The notes: generated from the sequence alone by a model not told the origin. DNA of 64,000 nucleotides from Sphingobacterium haloxyli (GCF_002980525.1 NZ_PVBQ01000002.1:62001-126000), one strand, 5' to 3'; shown: positions 8,817-17,422, counted from the stretch's first letter. Made by a program: numbers and translations.

Positions 8817-10010
8817 ATGTCCATGTTGAAAGAAAAGATAAGACAACTTGCCGAAGACTTCTTTGAAGAGACGGTCGGGTTTAGACGGCATTTGCATCAA
8901 CACCCCGAATTGTCGTTTGAAGAATACGAGACATCTGCTTTTGTCAAACAGCAACTAGACAGCTTGGGTATTTCATATGAGCGTATGGCAAACACAGGTG
9001 TGGTAGGACTGATTCAGGGCGAGAAACCATCGTCTACTGTACTTGCGCTTCGAGCAGATATGGACGCCCTTCCCATACAAGAAGTGGATGGACGTCGTTA
9101 TGGATCACAAAATGTTGGTGTTATGCATGCCTGTGGACACGACGTGCATACCTCGTCGCTGTTGGGTGTTGCGTCTATATTGCAATCCTTAAAAAGCGAA
9201 TTCGGGGGCACTATAAAGCTTATATTTCAGCCTGGAGAAGAACGCCTGCCAGGTGGAGCCTCCATTATGATTAAGGAGGGGGTACTGGAAAATCCGACAC
9301 CTACAGGTATTATTGGACAACATGTTATGCCCTTTATTGAAACCGGTAAGGTCGGTTTTCGCGCGGGAAAATACATGGCTTCCTGTGATGAGCTTTTTAT
9401 GACCGTGAAGGGTAAAGGCGGACACGGAGCACACCCCCATCAAAATATAGACCCAATAGCTATTACAGCACAAATTATTACAGCGCTTCAACAAATAGTG
9501 AGCCGAAATGCAGACCCAAGGATACCGACGGTTCTGTCTTGGGGCAAGATAGTGGGAAATGGTGCTACTAACATTATTCCTGACGAAGTATATTTGGAAG
9601 GAACGTTCCGCACATTTGACGAGAAGTGGCGATCGGAAGCCCATAAGCAAATGGTCAAGATGGCAGCGGGCATCGCGGAAAGCATGGGCGCAATTTGCGA
9701 TTTCGAAGTACGCAAAGGTTATCCTTTCTTGATTAACGAGGAGCGATTAACGACATCGTCCCGCACTTTTGCTGTAGAATACCTAGGGGAAGAAAATGTT
9801 GTTGAGTTGGATATATGGCCGGCAGCAGAAGATTTTTCTTATTATTCGCAAGAAACCAATGCCTGTTTTTATCGATTAGGAACCGGAAACAAAGCTGCTG
9901 GGATTTCATCAGCTGTACACACACCAACCTTTGATATTGATGAAAATGCGCTGAAAGTAAGTATAGGCTTAATGTCGTATATCACGCTACGACAACTTGG
10001 CGAGAAGTAA
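8817..10010 (+). CDS. M20D-type amidohydrolase (N-acyl-amino-acid hydrolase family)
   Basis: A 397-residue metallohydrolase of the M20/amidohydrolase family (AmaA/HipO/IAA-amino acid hydrolase type). Visible features are FRRHLHQHPELSFEE near the N-terminus, ALRADMDALPIQE, the metal-binding Cys and His of MHACGHDVHTSSLLG, Glu of PGEERLPGG, His of GQHVMPFIETG, and the C-terminal His of AVHTPTFDID. A lid/dimerisation domain occupies the middle (KGKGGHGAHPHQNIDPI). No signal peptide, so cytoplasmic. The substrate (N-acetyl-diaminopimelate, hippurate-like or other N-acyl amino acids) cannot be deduced. The start follows GGAG 7 bases before the ATG, an uncommon Shine-Dalgarno-like sequence for this organism. 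Confidence 0.88.
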   Translation: MSMLKEKIRQLAEDFFEETVGFRRHLHQHPELSFEEYETSAFVKQQLDSLGISYERMANTGVVGLIQGEKPSSTVLALRADMDALPIQEVDGRRYGSQNVGVMHACGHDVHTSSLLGVASILQSLKSEFGGTIKLIFQPGEERLPGGASIMIKEGVLENPTPTGIIGQHVMPFIETGKVGFRAGKYMASCDELFMTVKGKGGHGAHPHQNIDPIAITAQIITALQQIVSRNADPRIPTVLSWGKIVGNGATNIIPDEVYLEGTFRTFDEKWRSEAHKQMVKMAAGIAESMGAICDFEVRKGYPFLINEERLTTSSRTFAVEYLGEENVVELDIWPAAEDFSYYSQETNACFYRLGTGNKAAGISSAVHTPTFDIDENALKVSIGLMSYITLRQLGEK

Positions 10011-10013
10011 GTA

Positions 10014-10577
10014 ATGTCCTCACATCACATTATTAGAGAGAATCAAGAACCGGCCTTAATTGTGGCTGCGTATGAGGCGCTCGATGAAGAATATATGGGA
10101 CAACTTCTAGAATGGAGTCCGACGATAATAGCCAACGATGATACCATAGACTTCTTTTTAGCTGCTAACATTAAGGTGGACGTAGTATTCAGTGTAAAAG
10201 AAATAACATATCCGCAAGAGCAAATCAGAACCTTCCAGATAAAAAACGGATTCATACCAGACGCTTTGGACTATCTGATTCAGAACGATCACGAAGCCGT
10301 TAATATCGTGTGTGATGGGCCAGAGGACATATTAGCATCCTATTGTACATTGATCAATATTGTTGTGTTGTCTCACAGAATACGGTACGTATATGTTCGT
10401 GATCGTTACGAAAAATGGAAAGAGGCGGGTGCGCGTATGTTCGCTCCCGAAACCCAACTCAAATCGTTACTTGGGCTTAAACATATTAACCCGAATGAAT
10501 TTGTCACGGAACGGGACGGTTTTATCTATCTGGAATTTAACACGGATGAACATGTTCGTATAGCCGAAGATATTTAG
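10014..10577 (+). CDS. Degenerate thiamine-pyrophosphokinase-like protein
   Basis: A 187-residue soluble protein starting 4 bp after the amidohydrolase stop. The N-terminal half (IIANDDTIDFFLAANIKVDVVFS, near residues 37-60) follows the pattern of the thiamine pyrophosphokinase catalytic domain (AADGG...LL..GI.PDVVIGDFDS), but the invariant GDFDS metal site is replaced by FSVKE. A middle segment (AVNIVCDGPEDILASYCTLINIVVLSHRIRYVYVRDRYEKW) also looks TPK-like. Sphingobacterial homologues are, as far as I recall, annotated as thiamine pyrophosphokinase; loss of the acidic motif argues against that activity. It sits in a compact run with the M20 and GNAT genes (3-bp gaps). Confidence 0.5.
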   Translation: MSSHHIIRENQEPALIVAAYEALDEEYMGQLLEWSPTIIANDDTIDFFLAANIKVDVVFSVKEITYPQEQIRTFQIKNGFIPDALDYLIQNDHEAVNIVCDGPEDILASYCTLINIVVLSHRIRYVYVRDRYEKWKEAGARMFAPETQLKSLLGLKHINPNEFVTERDGFIYLEFNTDEHVRIAEDI

Positions 10578-10579
10578 AA

Positions 10580-11071
10580 ATGTTTACTATCAGGAAAGCA
10601 GACCCGGAAGATGCAGCGACTATCCAGCATTTGGGAACAGCGGTATACCATACGACGTATACAGCTATTTTAAGTCGTGCACAAATAGATTTTATGTTGC
10701 ATAATAATTATAGTCCTGAAGCCATTCAACAGTCTATGTTAAACGGGCAGGATTTTTACCTTATCTTCCAACAAGAGACACAACCCTTGGGCTTTATGGC
10801 GCTTCAAAAGAAGAGTGAAGACATTTTGCGCATAGAAAAACTTTACCTTTTAGCAAGTAGCCAAGGATTGGGTTTAGGTAAAAAGCTACTGGATTTTGCA
10901 TTAAATCAAGCTATAGAGCACGGTTTTTCCATCGTTGAACTCAATGTAAACCGAGGTAACAAAGCATACCACTTCTACCTCAAACAAGGATTCCGCGTCA
11001 CGCAGGAAGTGGATATACCTTATTATGGTTTTATCCTCGATGATTACGTGATGCAGAGACTAGTCCGTTAG
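10580..11071 (+). CDS. GNAT-family N-acetyltransferase
   Basis: A 163-residue Gcn5-related acetyltransferase. The acetyl-CoA pyrophosphate loop is seen as SSQGLGLGKKLLDFAL (about residues 89-104, the Q/RxxGxG/A motif). The strand before it, IEKLYLLA, and the following VELNVNRGNKAYHFYLKQGF (motif B, Asn and Tyr) fit the fold. Substrate unknown. It starts 2 bp after the preceding stop and so ends the 8817-11071 gene run; its 3' end overlaps the convergent M28 peptidase gene by 12 bp. Confidence 0.88.
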   Translation: MFTIRKADPEDAATIQHLGTAVYHTTYTAILSRAQIDFMLHNNYSPEAIQQSMLNGQDFYLIFQQETQPLGFMALQKKSEDILRIEKLYLLASSQGLGLGKKLLDFALNQAIEHGFSIVELNVNRGNKAYHFYLKQGFRVTQEVDIPYYGFILDDYVMQRLVR

Positions 11072-12370
11072 CTTCTCTACACGTGATGGTGTTTGTTCTC
11101 CGGAGACAATTCCCACAGCGCCCCTAGCAATGGCTTCGATGCTGGATTTTATATTTTGAATAGCTAATGTCGAAAGCTCGTCCTTCACCGTATGGTAGTA
11201 CTCATCTTTATCAATCTGCGAGGTGGAGAAAGTATGCGCGGGGACTCCCAAAGCTGCTAATATAGCATTGTCGCTCCGATAAAAAAGGTTTTGTTGGGGG
11301 TAAGGATCTGCATGGAAGGTAAAGGTGGTTCCTTTCAGATTTTTTTGCATCAGTTCTGCCAGATTGGAATGATGGTAGCCCGTTACATAGAGGCTATTCG
11401 GCCCAAATTTCGAACCCTTGCCGATCATTTCTATATTGATCATTGCGATTACTTTATCTGCGTCAATATTATTGGAAAAGTATTTAGAGCCGAACATGCC
11501 AATCTCTTCGGCCGTGAAAGCAACGAATATCAAAGTGCGTTCATTGATGTCCTCCTTTTTGAAATGTTTAGCTAGGGCAATCATGGCCGTCGTGCCGGAC
11601 GCATCGTCATCCGCGCCATTGGCGATGGAGTCTTTGCCTACCGGATCGAGGATGCCGATATGATCGTAATGGGCGGAGAAAACAACAAATTCGTCTGCTT
11701 TAGATTTTCCTGGAATAACAGCCGCGACATTAAATAATGGGAAATCTTCTTGTACCGTGCGAGCTTCTACGTGAAAACTTTTTATATTCTTTTTCTTGAT
11801 GGCAAAGACTTTATTTGGGCTTTCAGTTGTGCTTGCTTGTTTTGGAATGACGTTTTCACGTGAGAATATCTTTTTGAAACGTGCCAACATAGGTGCAAAG
11901 GATGGGTCCACCCATACGATGTTGTTGTTCGGGTTGTTTCTGACGATGTCGCGGAAACGTTCGGAGAAATCGTCCCCTGCGCTGATTTCCATAATTTCTA
12001 TTTGTGTATCTTGATCCCATAAGAGGTCGGGACTGTTGTTTAATATGATAAATTCGTCTACCTTGAGTGCTTTTCCATTAATCTTTATGGACTCGTTTTC
12101 TGTAAAAACTTTCGTGACCTCAAATGTTTGACGATAATTGTCTTCGGCATACGGTTGTAGCCCCGCCTGCCGGAATTCATCCGCAATAAAGTCTGCTGCG
12201 CGGGCGATATCGGGGCTTAATGCCGCCCTTCCTCGCATATCGTCGGCGGCCAGCGTAGAGATAATACGTTCCACGTCGGCTGTCTCCACTACTTGGGCCG
12301 TACCGAAAGTCGAGCATACCACGAGTTGTATGATGGACAGAAAAACCCATCGGATAAGTTTTTGTTTCAT
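11060..12370 (-). CDS. Secreted M28-family metallopeptidase
   Basis: A protein of 436 residues when started at 12370 (MKQKLIRWVFLSIIQLVVCSTFGTAQ, a clear signal peptide ending near residue 26). The M28 zinc-aminopeptidase core is in the C-terminal half: VFSAHYDHIG (His, first zinc ligand), NGADDDASGT (bridging Asp), AFTAEEIG (catalytic Glu-Glu), NIEMIG, and a late His in DEYYHTV. Mature protein probably acts in the periplasm or outside the cell as an aminopeptidase or similar exopeptidase. The N-terminal half resembles the protease-associated region of the family. It is divergent from the rhodanese gene and overlaps the GNAT gene tail to tail. Confidence 0.9.
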   Translation of the reverse strand: MKQKLIRWVFLSIIQLVVCSTFGTAQVVETADVERIISTLAADDMRGRAALSPDIARAADFIADEFRQAGLQPYAEDNYRQTFEVTKVFTENESIKINGKALKVDEFIILNNSPDLLWDQDTQIEIMEISAGDDFSERFRDIVRNNPNNNIVWVDPSFAPMLARFKKIFSRENVIPKQASTTESPNKVFAIKKKNIKSFHVEARTVQEDFPLFNVAAVIPGKSKADEFVVFSAHYDHIGILDPVGKDSIANGADDDASGTTAMIALAKHFKKEDINERTLIFVAFTAEEIGMFGSKYFSNNIDADKVIAMINIEMIGKGSKFGPNSLYVTGYHHSNLAELMQKNLKGTTFTFHADPYPQQNLFYRSDNAILAALGVPAHTFSTSQIDKDEYYHTVKDELSTLAIQNIKSSIEAIARGAVGIVSGEQTPSRVEKLTD

Positions 12371-12430
12371 AAGTACAATAATAAGTATAGTTGGGTATAA
12401 AATCTGCATGGTGCGTTTGATAGCATTATA

Positions 12431-12476
12431 TTATGTGCAATTAAATTGCATATAAAAATGAAATTAATTAGGTTTG
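12431..12476 (+). promoter_or_regulatory. Palindromic promoter module, copy 1 (rhodanese gene)
   Basis: A -33-type TTG at 12446-12448, exactly 20 bp, then TAGGTTTG at 12469-12476, 20 bp before the ATG at 12497. The spacer contains TATAAAAATGAA. The block from 12431 is almost identical to copy 3 upstream of recO and close to copy 2 upstream of gcvT. An internal perfect palindrome TGCAATT-A-AATTGCA lies at 12436-12450. Confidence 0.8.
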
Positions 12477-12496
12477 ATAAAGAAAAGTAAAAAGAC

Positions 12497-12811
12497 ATGA
12501 AAGAAGTAACAGTTCAGGAACTCAAAGAAATGATGGACCGCAATGAGGATTTTCAACTTATTGACGTGCGTGAACCTTTTGAATACGAAGTTTCTAATCT
12601 AAATGGCTTAAACATTCCGTTGGCAGGGATCGTAATCGAGTCCGACAAAGTTTCGAAAGACAAGCCCGTCATTATACAATGCCGTAGCGGAAAACGTAGT
12701 GCCCAGGCGGTTATGTTATTGGAACAGCAGGGGTTTGATAATTTAGCCAATTTGACAGGCGGTATTCTAGCTTGGAAAGAAGAAATTGATCCAGAAATGG
12801 ATGTTTATTAA
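12497..12811 (+). CDS. Single-domain rhodanese-like sulfurtransferase
   Basis: A 104-residue cytoplasmic protein consisting of one rhodanese domain. The active-site loop is QCRSGKRS, with catalytic Cys62, and the N-terminal LIDVREPFEYE matches the CH2-type motif. It probably carries sulfur as a persulfide; the partner is unknown. It is monocistronic: a shared palindromic promoter module lies directly upstream (12431-12476) and a hairpin terminator follows at 12832-12857. Confidence 0.92.
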   Translation: MKEVTVQELKEMMDRNEDFQLIDVREPFEYEVSNLNGLNIPLAGIVIESDKVSKDKPVIIQCRSGKRSAQAVMLLEQQGFDNLANLTGGILAWKEEIDPEMDVY

Positions 12812-12831
12812 AGGCTTCTAGCAACAATTGT

Positions 12832-12858
12832 AAAAAGGAGAGGATAATCTCCTTTTTT
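12832..12858 (+). terminator. Intrinsic terminator after rhodanese gene
   Basis: AAAAAGGAGA (12832-12841) pairs with TCTCCTTTTT (12848-12857), loop GGATAA; the 3' arm runs into a T tract. Confidence 0.8.
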
Positions 12859-13060
12859 ATTTTTTCAAGAAAGTTGCTTCTTTTTAAATAAAATTGCGAG
12901 CAGACATTGTTGTTTTTATATAACGAAAAACAAAAAGCAGATTCCAACAAGAAAAACGTAAATATTTAATGCTGTTCGTATTTTGTGCTTAACTCCACCA
13001 AAGTTTATTAATTTTAAAGCATAAAACAATAACCAACATAAATATATAAATAAGCATGTT

Positions 13061-14485
13061 ATGGGTATAACGAATACAGCAAATAACAGTTTCTTTGAAA
13101 GCGTTCAACGGAATTTTGACAAGGCCGCTCAGTTCACACGATTTGATCAGGGTATAATAGCCCAGATTAAAGCCTGTAATTCTATTCTTCGAGTAAAATT
13201 TCCCGTCAAGATCGGCGACAGTATTGAAGTCATCGAAGCTTATAGGGTGCAGCATTCCCACCATAAGCTTCCTTGTAAAGGGGGAATTCGCTTCAGCATG
13301 GAAGTGGATCAAGAAGAGGTAATGGCATTGGCTGCGCTCATGACATACAAATGTGCTATTGTAAACGTTCCTTTTGGTGGAGGAAAAGGCGGGATAAAAA
13401 TCGATTCGCGTAAATATACTGCTTTTGAGTTGGAGAAGATAACGCGTCGGTATACATCAGAATTATGCAAGAAGAACTTTATCGGTCCGGGCATCGATGT
13501 TCCTGCACCAGATTACGGTACGGGGGCTCGTGAAATGAGCTGGATTGTAGATACGTACTCCTCGCTTAATCCTACAGATATAAATGCGCAGGCCTGCGTT
13601 ACAGGTAAACCTCTTTCGCAAGGGGGTGTACATGGCCGGACAGAAGCAACCGGTTTGGGCGTATTTTTCGGAATACGTGAGGCATGTGCGTTTCAAGAGG
13701 ACATGGAGAAGCTGGGCCTTACGCCAGGTATTGCGGGCAAGCGGGTCATTGTTCAGGGCTTGGGAAATGTAGGTTATCATGCTGCCAAGTATTTTCAGGA
13801 AGCAGGCGCAAAATTAGTCGGACTAATCGAATATAACGGCGCTATCTATGACGAAAATGGACTGGATGTTGACCAGGTACAGGCCCATAGGCAGACGACA
13901 GGAGGGATTCTTAATTATCCGGGAGCAATTAACTTTTCAGATCCCGCAGAAGGATTGGAGCAGGCCTGTGACATTCTTATTCCTGCCGCTTTGGAGAGTG
14001 TTATTCATAAAGATAATGCGGAGCGAATCCAAGCTAGAATTATTGGTGAAGCGGCTAACGGCCCCTTGACATCAGAAGCAGACACAATTTTGAACAGAAA
14101 GGGCGTTTTGGTTATTCCGGATATTTATTTGAATGCTGGAGGGGTAACAGTATCCTACTTTGAGTGGTTGAAAAACCTAAGCCATGTTCGTTACGGACGT
14201 CTTGAAAAACGTTTTAGTGAGAATATGTATAACGAGCTAATTGACATTATCGAATCTACAACAGGAAAACGGGTGTCTGATCTGGAGCGGAAAATGGTTC
14301 TGCGGGGACCCAGTGAAATAGATCTTGTTCACTCTGGATTAGAGGATACAATGGTAGACTCCTATCGCGAAATTCGCGAAATTTATAGAAACCGAGAGGG
14401 GGTAGAGGATTTGCGGACCGCGGCTTTTATCTGCGCTATCGACAAGATAGGTGTTGCATACGAGCAGTTAGGTATATTCCCTTAA
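13061..14485 (+). CDS. Glu/Leu/Phe/Val-family dehydrogenase (probable glutamate dehydrogenase)
   Basis: A 474-residue cytoplasmic enzyme that oxidatively deaminates glutamate to 2-oxoglutarate, or the reverse. Signatures: KLPCKGGIRFS with a substrate-binding Lys, MTYKCAIVNVPFGGGKGGI with the catalytic Lys, GPGIDVPAPDYGTG (catalytic Asp), the NAD(P) fold VQGLGNVGYHAAKYF, and the C-terminal NAGGVTVSYFEWLKN. Length is slightly greater than the roughly 420 residues of NAD-GDH of this type because of a C-terminal extension (after about residue 400: ESTTGKRVSDLERKMVLRGPSE...). Cofactor preference cannot be read safely. It stands alone between a terminator and a palindromic repeat. Confidence 0.93.
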   Translation: MGITNTANNSFFESVQRNFDKAAQFTRFDQGIIAQIKACNSILRVKFPVKIGDSIEVIEAYRVQHSHHKLPCKGGIRFSMEVDQEEVMALAALMTYKCAIVNVPFGGGKGGIKIDSRKYTAFELEKITRRYTSELCKKNFIGPGIDVPAPDYGTGAREMSWIVDTYSSLNPTDINAQACVTGKPLSQGGVHGRTEATGLGVFFGIREACAFQEDMEKLGLTPGIAGKRVIVQGLGNVGYHAAKYFQEAGAKLVGLIEYNGAIYDENGLDVDQVQAHRQTTGGILNYPGAINFSDPAEGLEQACDILIPAALESVIHKDNAERIQARIIGEAANGPLTSEADTILNRKGVLVIPDIYLNAGGVTVSYFEWLKNLSHVRYGRLEKRFSENMYNELIDIIESTTGKRVSDLERKMVLRGPSEIDLVHSGLEDTMVDSYREIREIYRNREGVEDLRTAAFICAIDKIGVAYEQLGIFP

Positions 14486-14492
14486 TGTATTT

Positions 14493-14520
14493 GTAGAGGC
14501 GCAATACATTGCGTCTCTAC
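14493..14520. repeat. Dispersed 28-bp palindrome, family B copy 1
   Basis: GTAGAGGCGCAAT / ATTGCGTCTCTAC with a 2-nt centre, one G-T wobble in 13 pairs. It lies 8 bp after the glutamate dehydrogenase stop. Palindromes of the type TAGAGACGCAAT...ATTGCGTCTCTA are widely dispersed in Bacteroidota genomes, to my knowledge. It may also serve as a 3' stem-loop for the upstream gene. Confidence 0.7.
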
Positions 14521-14529
14521 TAGATTATG

Positions 14530-14537
14530 TATTTTTG
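14530..14537 (+). promoter_or_regulatory. Candidate -7 element for the small membrane protein pair
   Basis: TATTTTTG matches TAnnTTTG and ends only 4 bp before the ATG at 14542, implying a nearly leaderless transcript and supporting 14542 over the ATG at 14527. Confidence 0.35.
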
Positions 14538-14541
14538 CGGG

Positions 14542-14841
14542 ATGAAGAATCTCATTCATCAGACCCAGCAAGCATTTTATTTTAGCTTAGGTTTCTACAT
14601 TCTAGCATTTATATTGTGGATGTTGAATTTTTCCTTGGCTCACATTTTGATAAGCATCGCATTGCTATTATCCTTGCTATGGACCTTTTTGGTTTTGCGG
14701 GAAATTATGCTCTCTGTAAAATTGACGAATACAGAGCGATTATTGTTAATCATTTTTATCATCTTTGGTAACATCATAGCCGGAGCAGTCTATTTTTTCT
14801 TTCTGCGTGAAAAGGTGATCGGGAAGGCTGTTAAAAAATAA
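14542..14841 (+). CDS. Small membrane protein of unknown function
   Basis: A 99-residue protein when started at 14542 (MKNLIHQTQQ). The alternative start at 14527 would lie upstream of the likely -7 box. There are three hydrophobic segments: about residues 13-32 (YFSLGFYILAFILWMLNFSL), 35-55 (ILISIALLLSLLWTFLVL) and 70-88 (RLLLIIFIIFGNIIAGAVYFFF). There is no family I recognise. The gene is followed 2 bp later by a second small membrane protein, and the pair is bracketed by two copies of the same 28-bp palindrome. Confidence 0.6.
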   Translation: MKNLIHQTQQAFYFSLGFYILAFILWMLNFSLAHILISIALLLSLLWTFLVLREIMLSVKLTNTERLLLIIFIIFGNIIAGAVYFFFLREKVIGKAVKK

Positions 14842-14843
14842 AC

Positions 14844-15056
14844 ATGACAAAGTATTTTATTTTAAATATTGTTTTAAATCTTGCCATTGCGTTTTTGGTG
14901 TATAGTGGTATCATGTCCTTTCAAACGGGTAACCATCTATTTTTATTCATATCCATAGCCCTCCTGGTTGTATTGATTTACCTGAAGGTGGTCTTGTTAA
15001 AAGGGGTGAAGAAAAGCGTACGGGAGGGGAAGCAGCAGCTGAAAAGAAAGAAGTAG
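14844..15056 (+). CDS. Small membrane protein of unknown function (stop codon inside repeat)
   Basis: A 70-residue protein with two hydrophobic segments (about residues 4-22 and 28-50) and a strongly basic C-terminus (KKSVREGKQQLKRKK). It begins 2 bp after the upstream membrane gene, so the two are probably coexpressed. Its TAG stop (15054-15056) is part of the 28-bp palindrome at 15053-15080, so insertion or presence of that repeat defines the C-terminus. No recognised family. Confidence 0.55.
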   Translation: MTKYFILNIVLNLAIAFLVYSGIMSFQTGNHLFLFISIALLVVLIYLKVVLLKGVKKSVREGKQQLKRKK

Positions 15057-15080
15057 AGACGCGAACTGCCGCATCTCTAC
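15053..15080. repeat. Dispersed 28-bp palindrome, family B copy 2
   Basis: GTAGAGACGC ... GCATCTCTAC, same length as copy 1 at 14493 but with a diverged centre (GAACTGCC). It overlaps the stop codon of the upstream small gene and lies 16 bp from the gcvT stop on the other strand. Confidence 0.65.
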
Positions 15081-15095
15081 CGATATTTTATGCCC

Positions 15096-16178
15096 CTATT
15101 TCACAAAAGGCGGTTTTTTCACGCGGGCCTTTACCGCTTGATTTCGGATCGAAATGTATATCTCGGTTCCTTCTTTTGCGAAGGCTGTGTCGACATAACC
15201 GAGACCAATAGACTTTTTTAACGTCGGCGATTGTGTGCCCGATGTGACGCGTCCAATTTTATTGCCTTCCGCATCGACGATTTCATAATCGTGGCGAGGA
15301 ATACCACGCTCAAGCATTTCAAAGCCGATTAGCTTCTGCGATACACCACTTTCTTTTTCGGCTCTTAAATTCTCACTGTTTACAAAGTCGCTTGTAAATT
15401 TTGTCACCCAGCCAAGTCCAGCAGCCAATGGGGAAGTGTTGTCGTCAATGTCGTTTCCATAGAGGCAGAATCCCATTTCCAAACGTAGTGTGTCCCGGGC
15501 TCCGAGACCGATTGGTTTGATGCCATATGCTGCTCCGGCTTCGAATACGCCATCCCATACTTTCTTAGCGTCCTCATTGGCAACGTATATTTCAAATCCA
15601 CCGGCGCCGGTATAACCTGTCGCCGATACCAGCACGTTAGCTACGCCTGCAAATGTGCCTTTTTTGAAGGTATAATACGCCATCTCTGCTAATTCGATAT
15701 CGGTGAGGGATTGTAATGCTTCGGCTGCTTTCGGACCCTGAACAGCAAATAACGACGTTTTGTCCGAAATATCCTTCATTTCCACCCCATACGTGTTATA
15801 TTTACTGATCCAGTTCCAGTCTTTCTCTATATTGGACGCATTTACAACTAATAAGTAGGTCTGTTCATCGATGCGGTAAGTTAGAAAATCGTCTACAATT
15901 CCGCCCGTTTCATTCGGTATATACGCGTATTGAATCTTGCCGTCGTATAGCTTAGAAACGTCATTGGAAGATATCTTTTGGATTAAATCTATCGCTTTTT
16001 CACCTTTTAGGATAAATTCACCCATGTGACTTACATCGAAGACACCCACTGCGGTGCGTACGGTTTCGTGCTCATCGTTGATTCCTGAATATTGAACGGG
16101 CATGTTGAACCCGGCAAAAGGCACCATTTTAGCACCAAGCGCTATATGATGCTCGGCTAACGCAACGTTTTTAATCAT
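15096..16178 (-). CDS. gcvT: Aminomethyltransferase (glycine cleavage T protein)
   Basis: A 360-residue T protein, which transfers the methylene group from the aminomethyl-lipoyl H protein to tetrahydrofolate and releases ammonia. Features: [15 protein letters not shown] near the N-terminus, [11 protein letters not shown], the folate-binding [13 protein letters not shown] region with [32 protein letters not shown], and the C-terminal barrel with [21 protein letters not shown]. Length is usual. gcvP is 12 kb away on the other strand and gcvH is absent from the window. Expression is probably driven by palindromic promoter module copy 2 directly upstream. Confidence 0.97.
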   Translation of the reverse strand: MIKNVALAEHHIALGAKMVPFAGFNMPVQYSGINDEHETVRTAVGVFDVSHMGEFILKGEKAIDLIQKISSNDVSKLYDGKIQYAYIPNETGGIVDDFLTYRIDEQTYLLVVNASNIEKDWNWISKYNTYGVEMKDISDKTSLFAVQGPKAAEALQSLTDIELAEMAYYTFKKGTFAGVANVLVSATGYTGAGGFEIYVANEDAKKVWDGVFEAGAAYGIKPIGLGARDTLRLEMGFCLYGNDIDDNTSPLAAGLGWVTKFTSDFVNSENLRAEKESGVSQKLIGFEMLERGIPRHDYEIVDAEGNKIGRVTSGTQSPTLKKSIGLGYVDTAFAKEGTEIYISIRNQAVKARVKKPPFVK

Positions 16179-16195
16179 GATAATCTAAATTTTTC

Positions 16196-16255
16196 CAAAC
16201 CTAACGAAATTCATTTTTATATACAATATAATCGCATCTGTATATAAAATGAATT
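16196..16255 (-). promoter_or_regulatory. Palindromic promoter module, copy 2 (gcvT)
   Basis: Read on the minus strand: TTG (complement of 16224-16226), 20 bp, TAGGTTTG (complement of 16196-16203), then 17 bp to the gcvT ATG. An 18-nt arm at 16208-16225 pairs with 16239-16255 with one bulged base, so the -33 region and spacer lie inside a long inverted repeat with ends ATTCATTTT / AAAATGAAT. Confidence 0.8.
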
Positions 16256-16337
16256 AAGTGAGCTTTCCTTTGCCATTCAACGCCTGAATATTCGGTTATT
16301 TTCAATTCACGAAACGATTTACCCTATCGCTTTGTTT

Positions 16338-17015
16338 TCATAAATCCAAAATTTGTCGTACACGGGTAAATTCTGAAAGCGTAGGCGCTTCAATATTGAT
16401 TTCTTGCTGAGTCCGCGGATGCAGAAAGGCTAGTCCTTGCGCATGGAGCATCATGGTGTCCATGGAAAACTGCTCTTTCCAAAGCTTGTTTTGCTTATTG
16501 CAGCCATGAGGTCTATCGCCTAAGATGGGGTGGAAGATATGGGCGAGGTGTTTACGAATCTGGTGCATCCGGCCCGTCTCCGGTCTGACTTCAACCAGTG
16601 AGTAGCGAGAAGTAGCGTGTCTGCCAAAAGGGAGATCAATCTCCGCGCGGGATAACGTTCGGTAGTGTGTAATGGCGTCCTGTAGGGAGCTGTTTTCCTT
16701 ACGGAGGGGATAATCAATTGTTCCTTGATCATCGGTGTAGCCTCGTACTATGGCCCAGTATGTTTTGGCGACATTTTTATTAGCAAAGAGTTGTTGTGTG
16801 AGCGAGTCCATTTCCTTGTTTCGTGCGAAGAGCAGAATACCGCCAGTCTTACGATCTAAACGATGAACAGGGTATACCATTTGCTGCAGCTGATCCCGCA
16901 GGAGCTGTAGGGCAAATTCGGAGGCATCCACAGCAATGGATGACCGATGTACCAACAGTCCATGTGGTTTATTAATGGCAATTAGATCTTCGTCGTTGTA
17001 AAGGATGTCCAACAT
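16338..17015 (-). CDS. truC: RluA-family pseudouridine synthase (TruC-like)
   Basis: A 225-residue enzyme that isomerises uridine to pseudouridine in RNA. The catalytic motif is HRLDRKTGG with Asp54, followed by LLFARN, YWAIVRGY and RPETGRMHQIRKHLAH, the typical RluA-family C-terminal signature. There is no S4 domain, and the short length plus GDRPHGCNKQNK favour the tRNA U65 enzyme TruC over the rRNA-modifying RluA/C/D; target assignment is inferred. Its ATG overlaps the stop of the upstream DUF4359-like gene (TAATG), which indicates translational coupling. Confidence 0.85.
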   Translation of the reverse strand: MLDILYNDEDLIAINKPHGLLVHRSSIAVDASEFALQLLRDQLQQMVYPVHRLDRKTGGILLFARNKEMDSLTQQLFANKNVAKTYWAIVRGYTDDQGTIDYPLRKENSSLQDAITHYRTLSRAEIDLPFGRHATSRYSLVEVRPETGRMHQIRKHLAHIFHPILGDRPHGCNKQNKLWKEQFSMDTMMLHAQGLAFLHPRTQQEINIEAPTLSEFTRVRQILDL

Positions 17016-17386
17016 TATAATCCCTCTTTTATCATTTTGGCTATTTCCGCAGCTTTTTCATCTATCTTCGGGCTAAGCCAGATGGTGCCGAAGGCTCCTC
17101 CGCCAATCGTATTGTCTTGATGGCCTACACGGATTTTCGTGAGGGAAAAAAGATAGTAATTCTCAACGCTTACATGGTTCTGCATAAATTGGTCGATTAA
17201 CGTATTTCCAAAAAGCTGTATGCCAAAATCCACTACCTGTTCGTTTTGTTTGCCCGCCTGTTGTTTAAGAAGCATTATAGCTTTTTCCCGCACTATTTTT
17301 TCGTGTTGCTCCTGTTTGGGGTTGCTGAAGAAAGCTATCAGCATGAACACAATCATGCTGACGGCGAATATTCTTGTCTTACTCAT
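17015..17386 (-). CDS. DUF4359-like membrane-anchored protein
   Basis: A 123-residue protein with an uncleaved or cleaved N-terminal hydrophobic segment (FAVSMIVFMLIAFFSNP, residues 7-23) and a small extracytoplasmic domain. The SNPKQEQHEKIVREKA stretch right after the membrane segment and the later ENYYLFSLTKIRVGHQDNTIGGGAFGTIW segment resemble the DUF4359 family. Function unknown. Its stop overlaps the start of the truC-like gene by one base, so both come from one transcript. Confidence 0.65.
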   Translation of the reverse strand: MSKTRIFAVSMIVFMLIAFFSNPKQEQHEKIVREKAIMLLKQQAGKQNEQVVDFGIQLFGNTLIDQFMQNHVSVENYYLFSLTKIRVGHQDNTIGGGAFGTIWLSPKIDEKAAEIAKMIKEGL

Positions 17387-17422
17387 TAAAGGACAAAAGT
17401 AGCGATTAGTGTGTAATGATTT

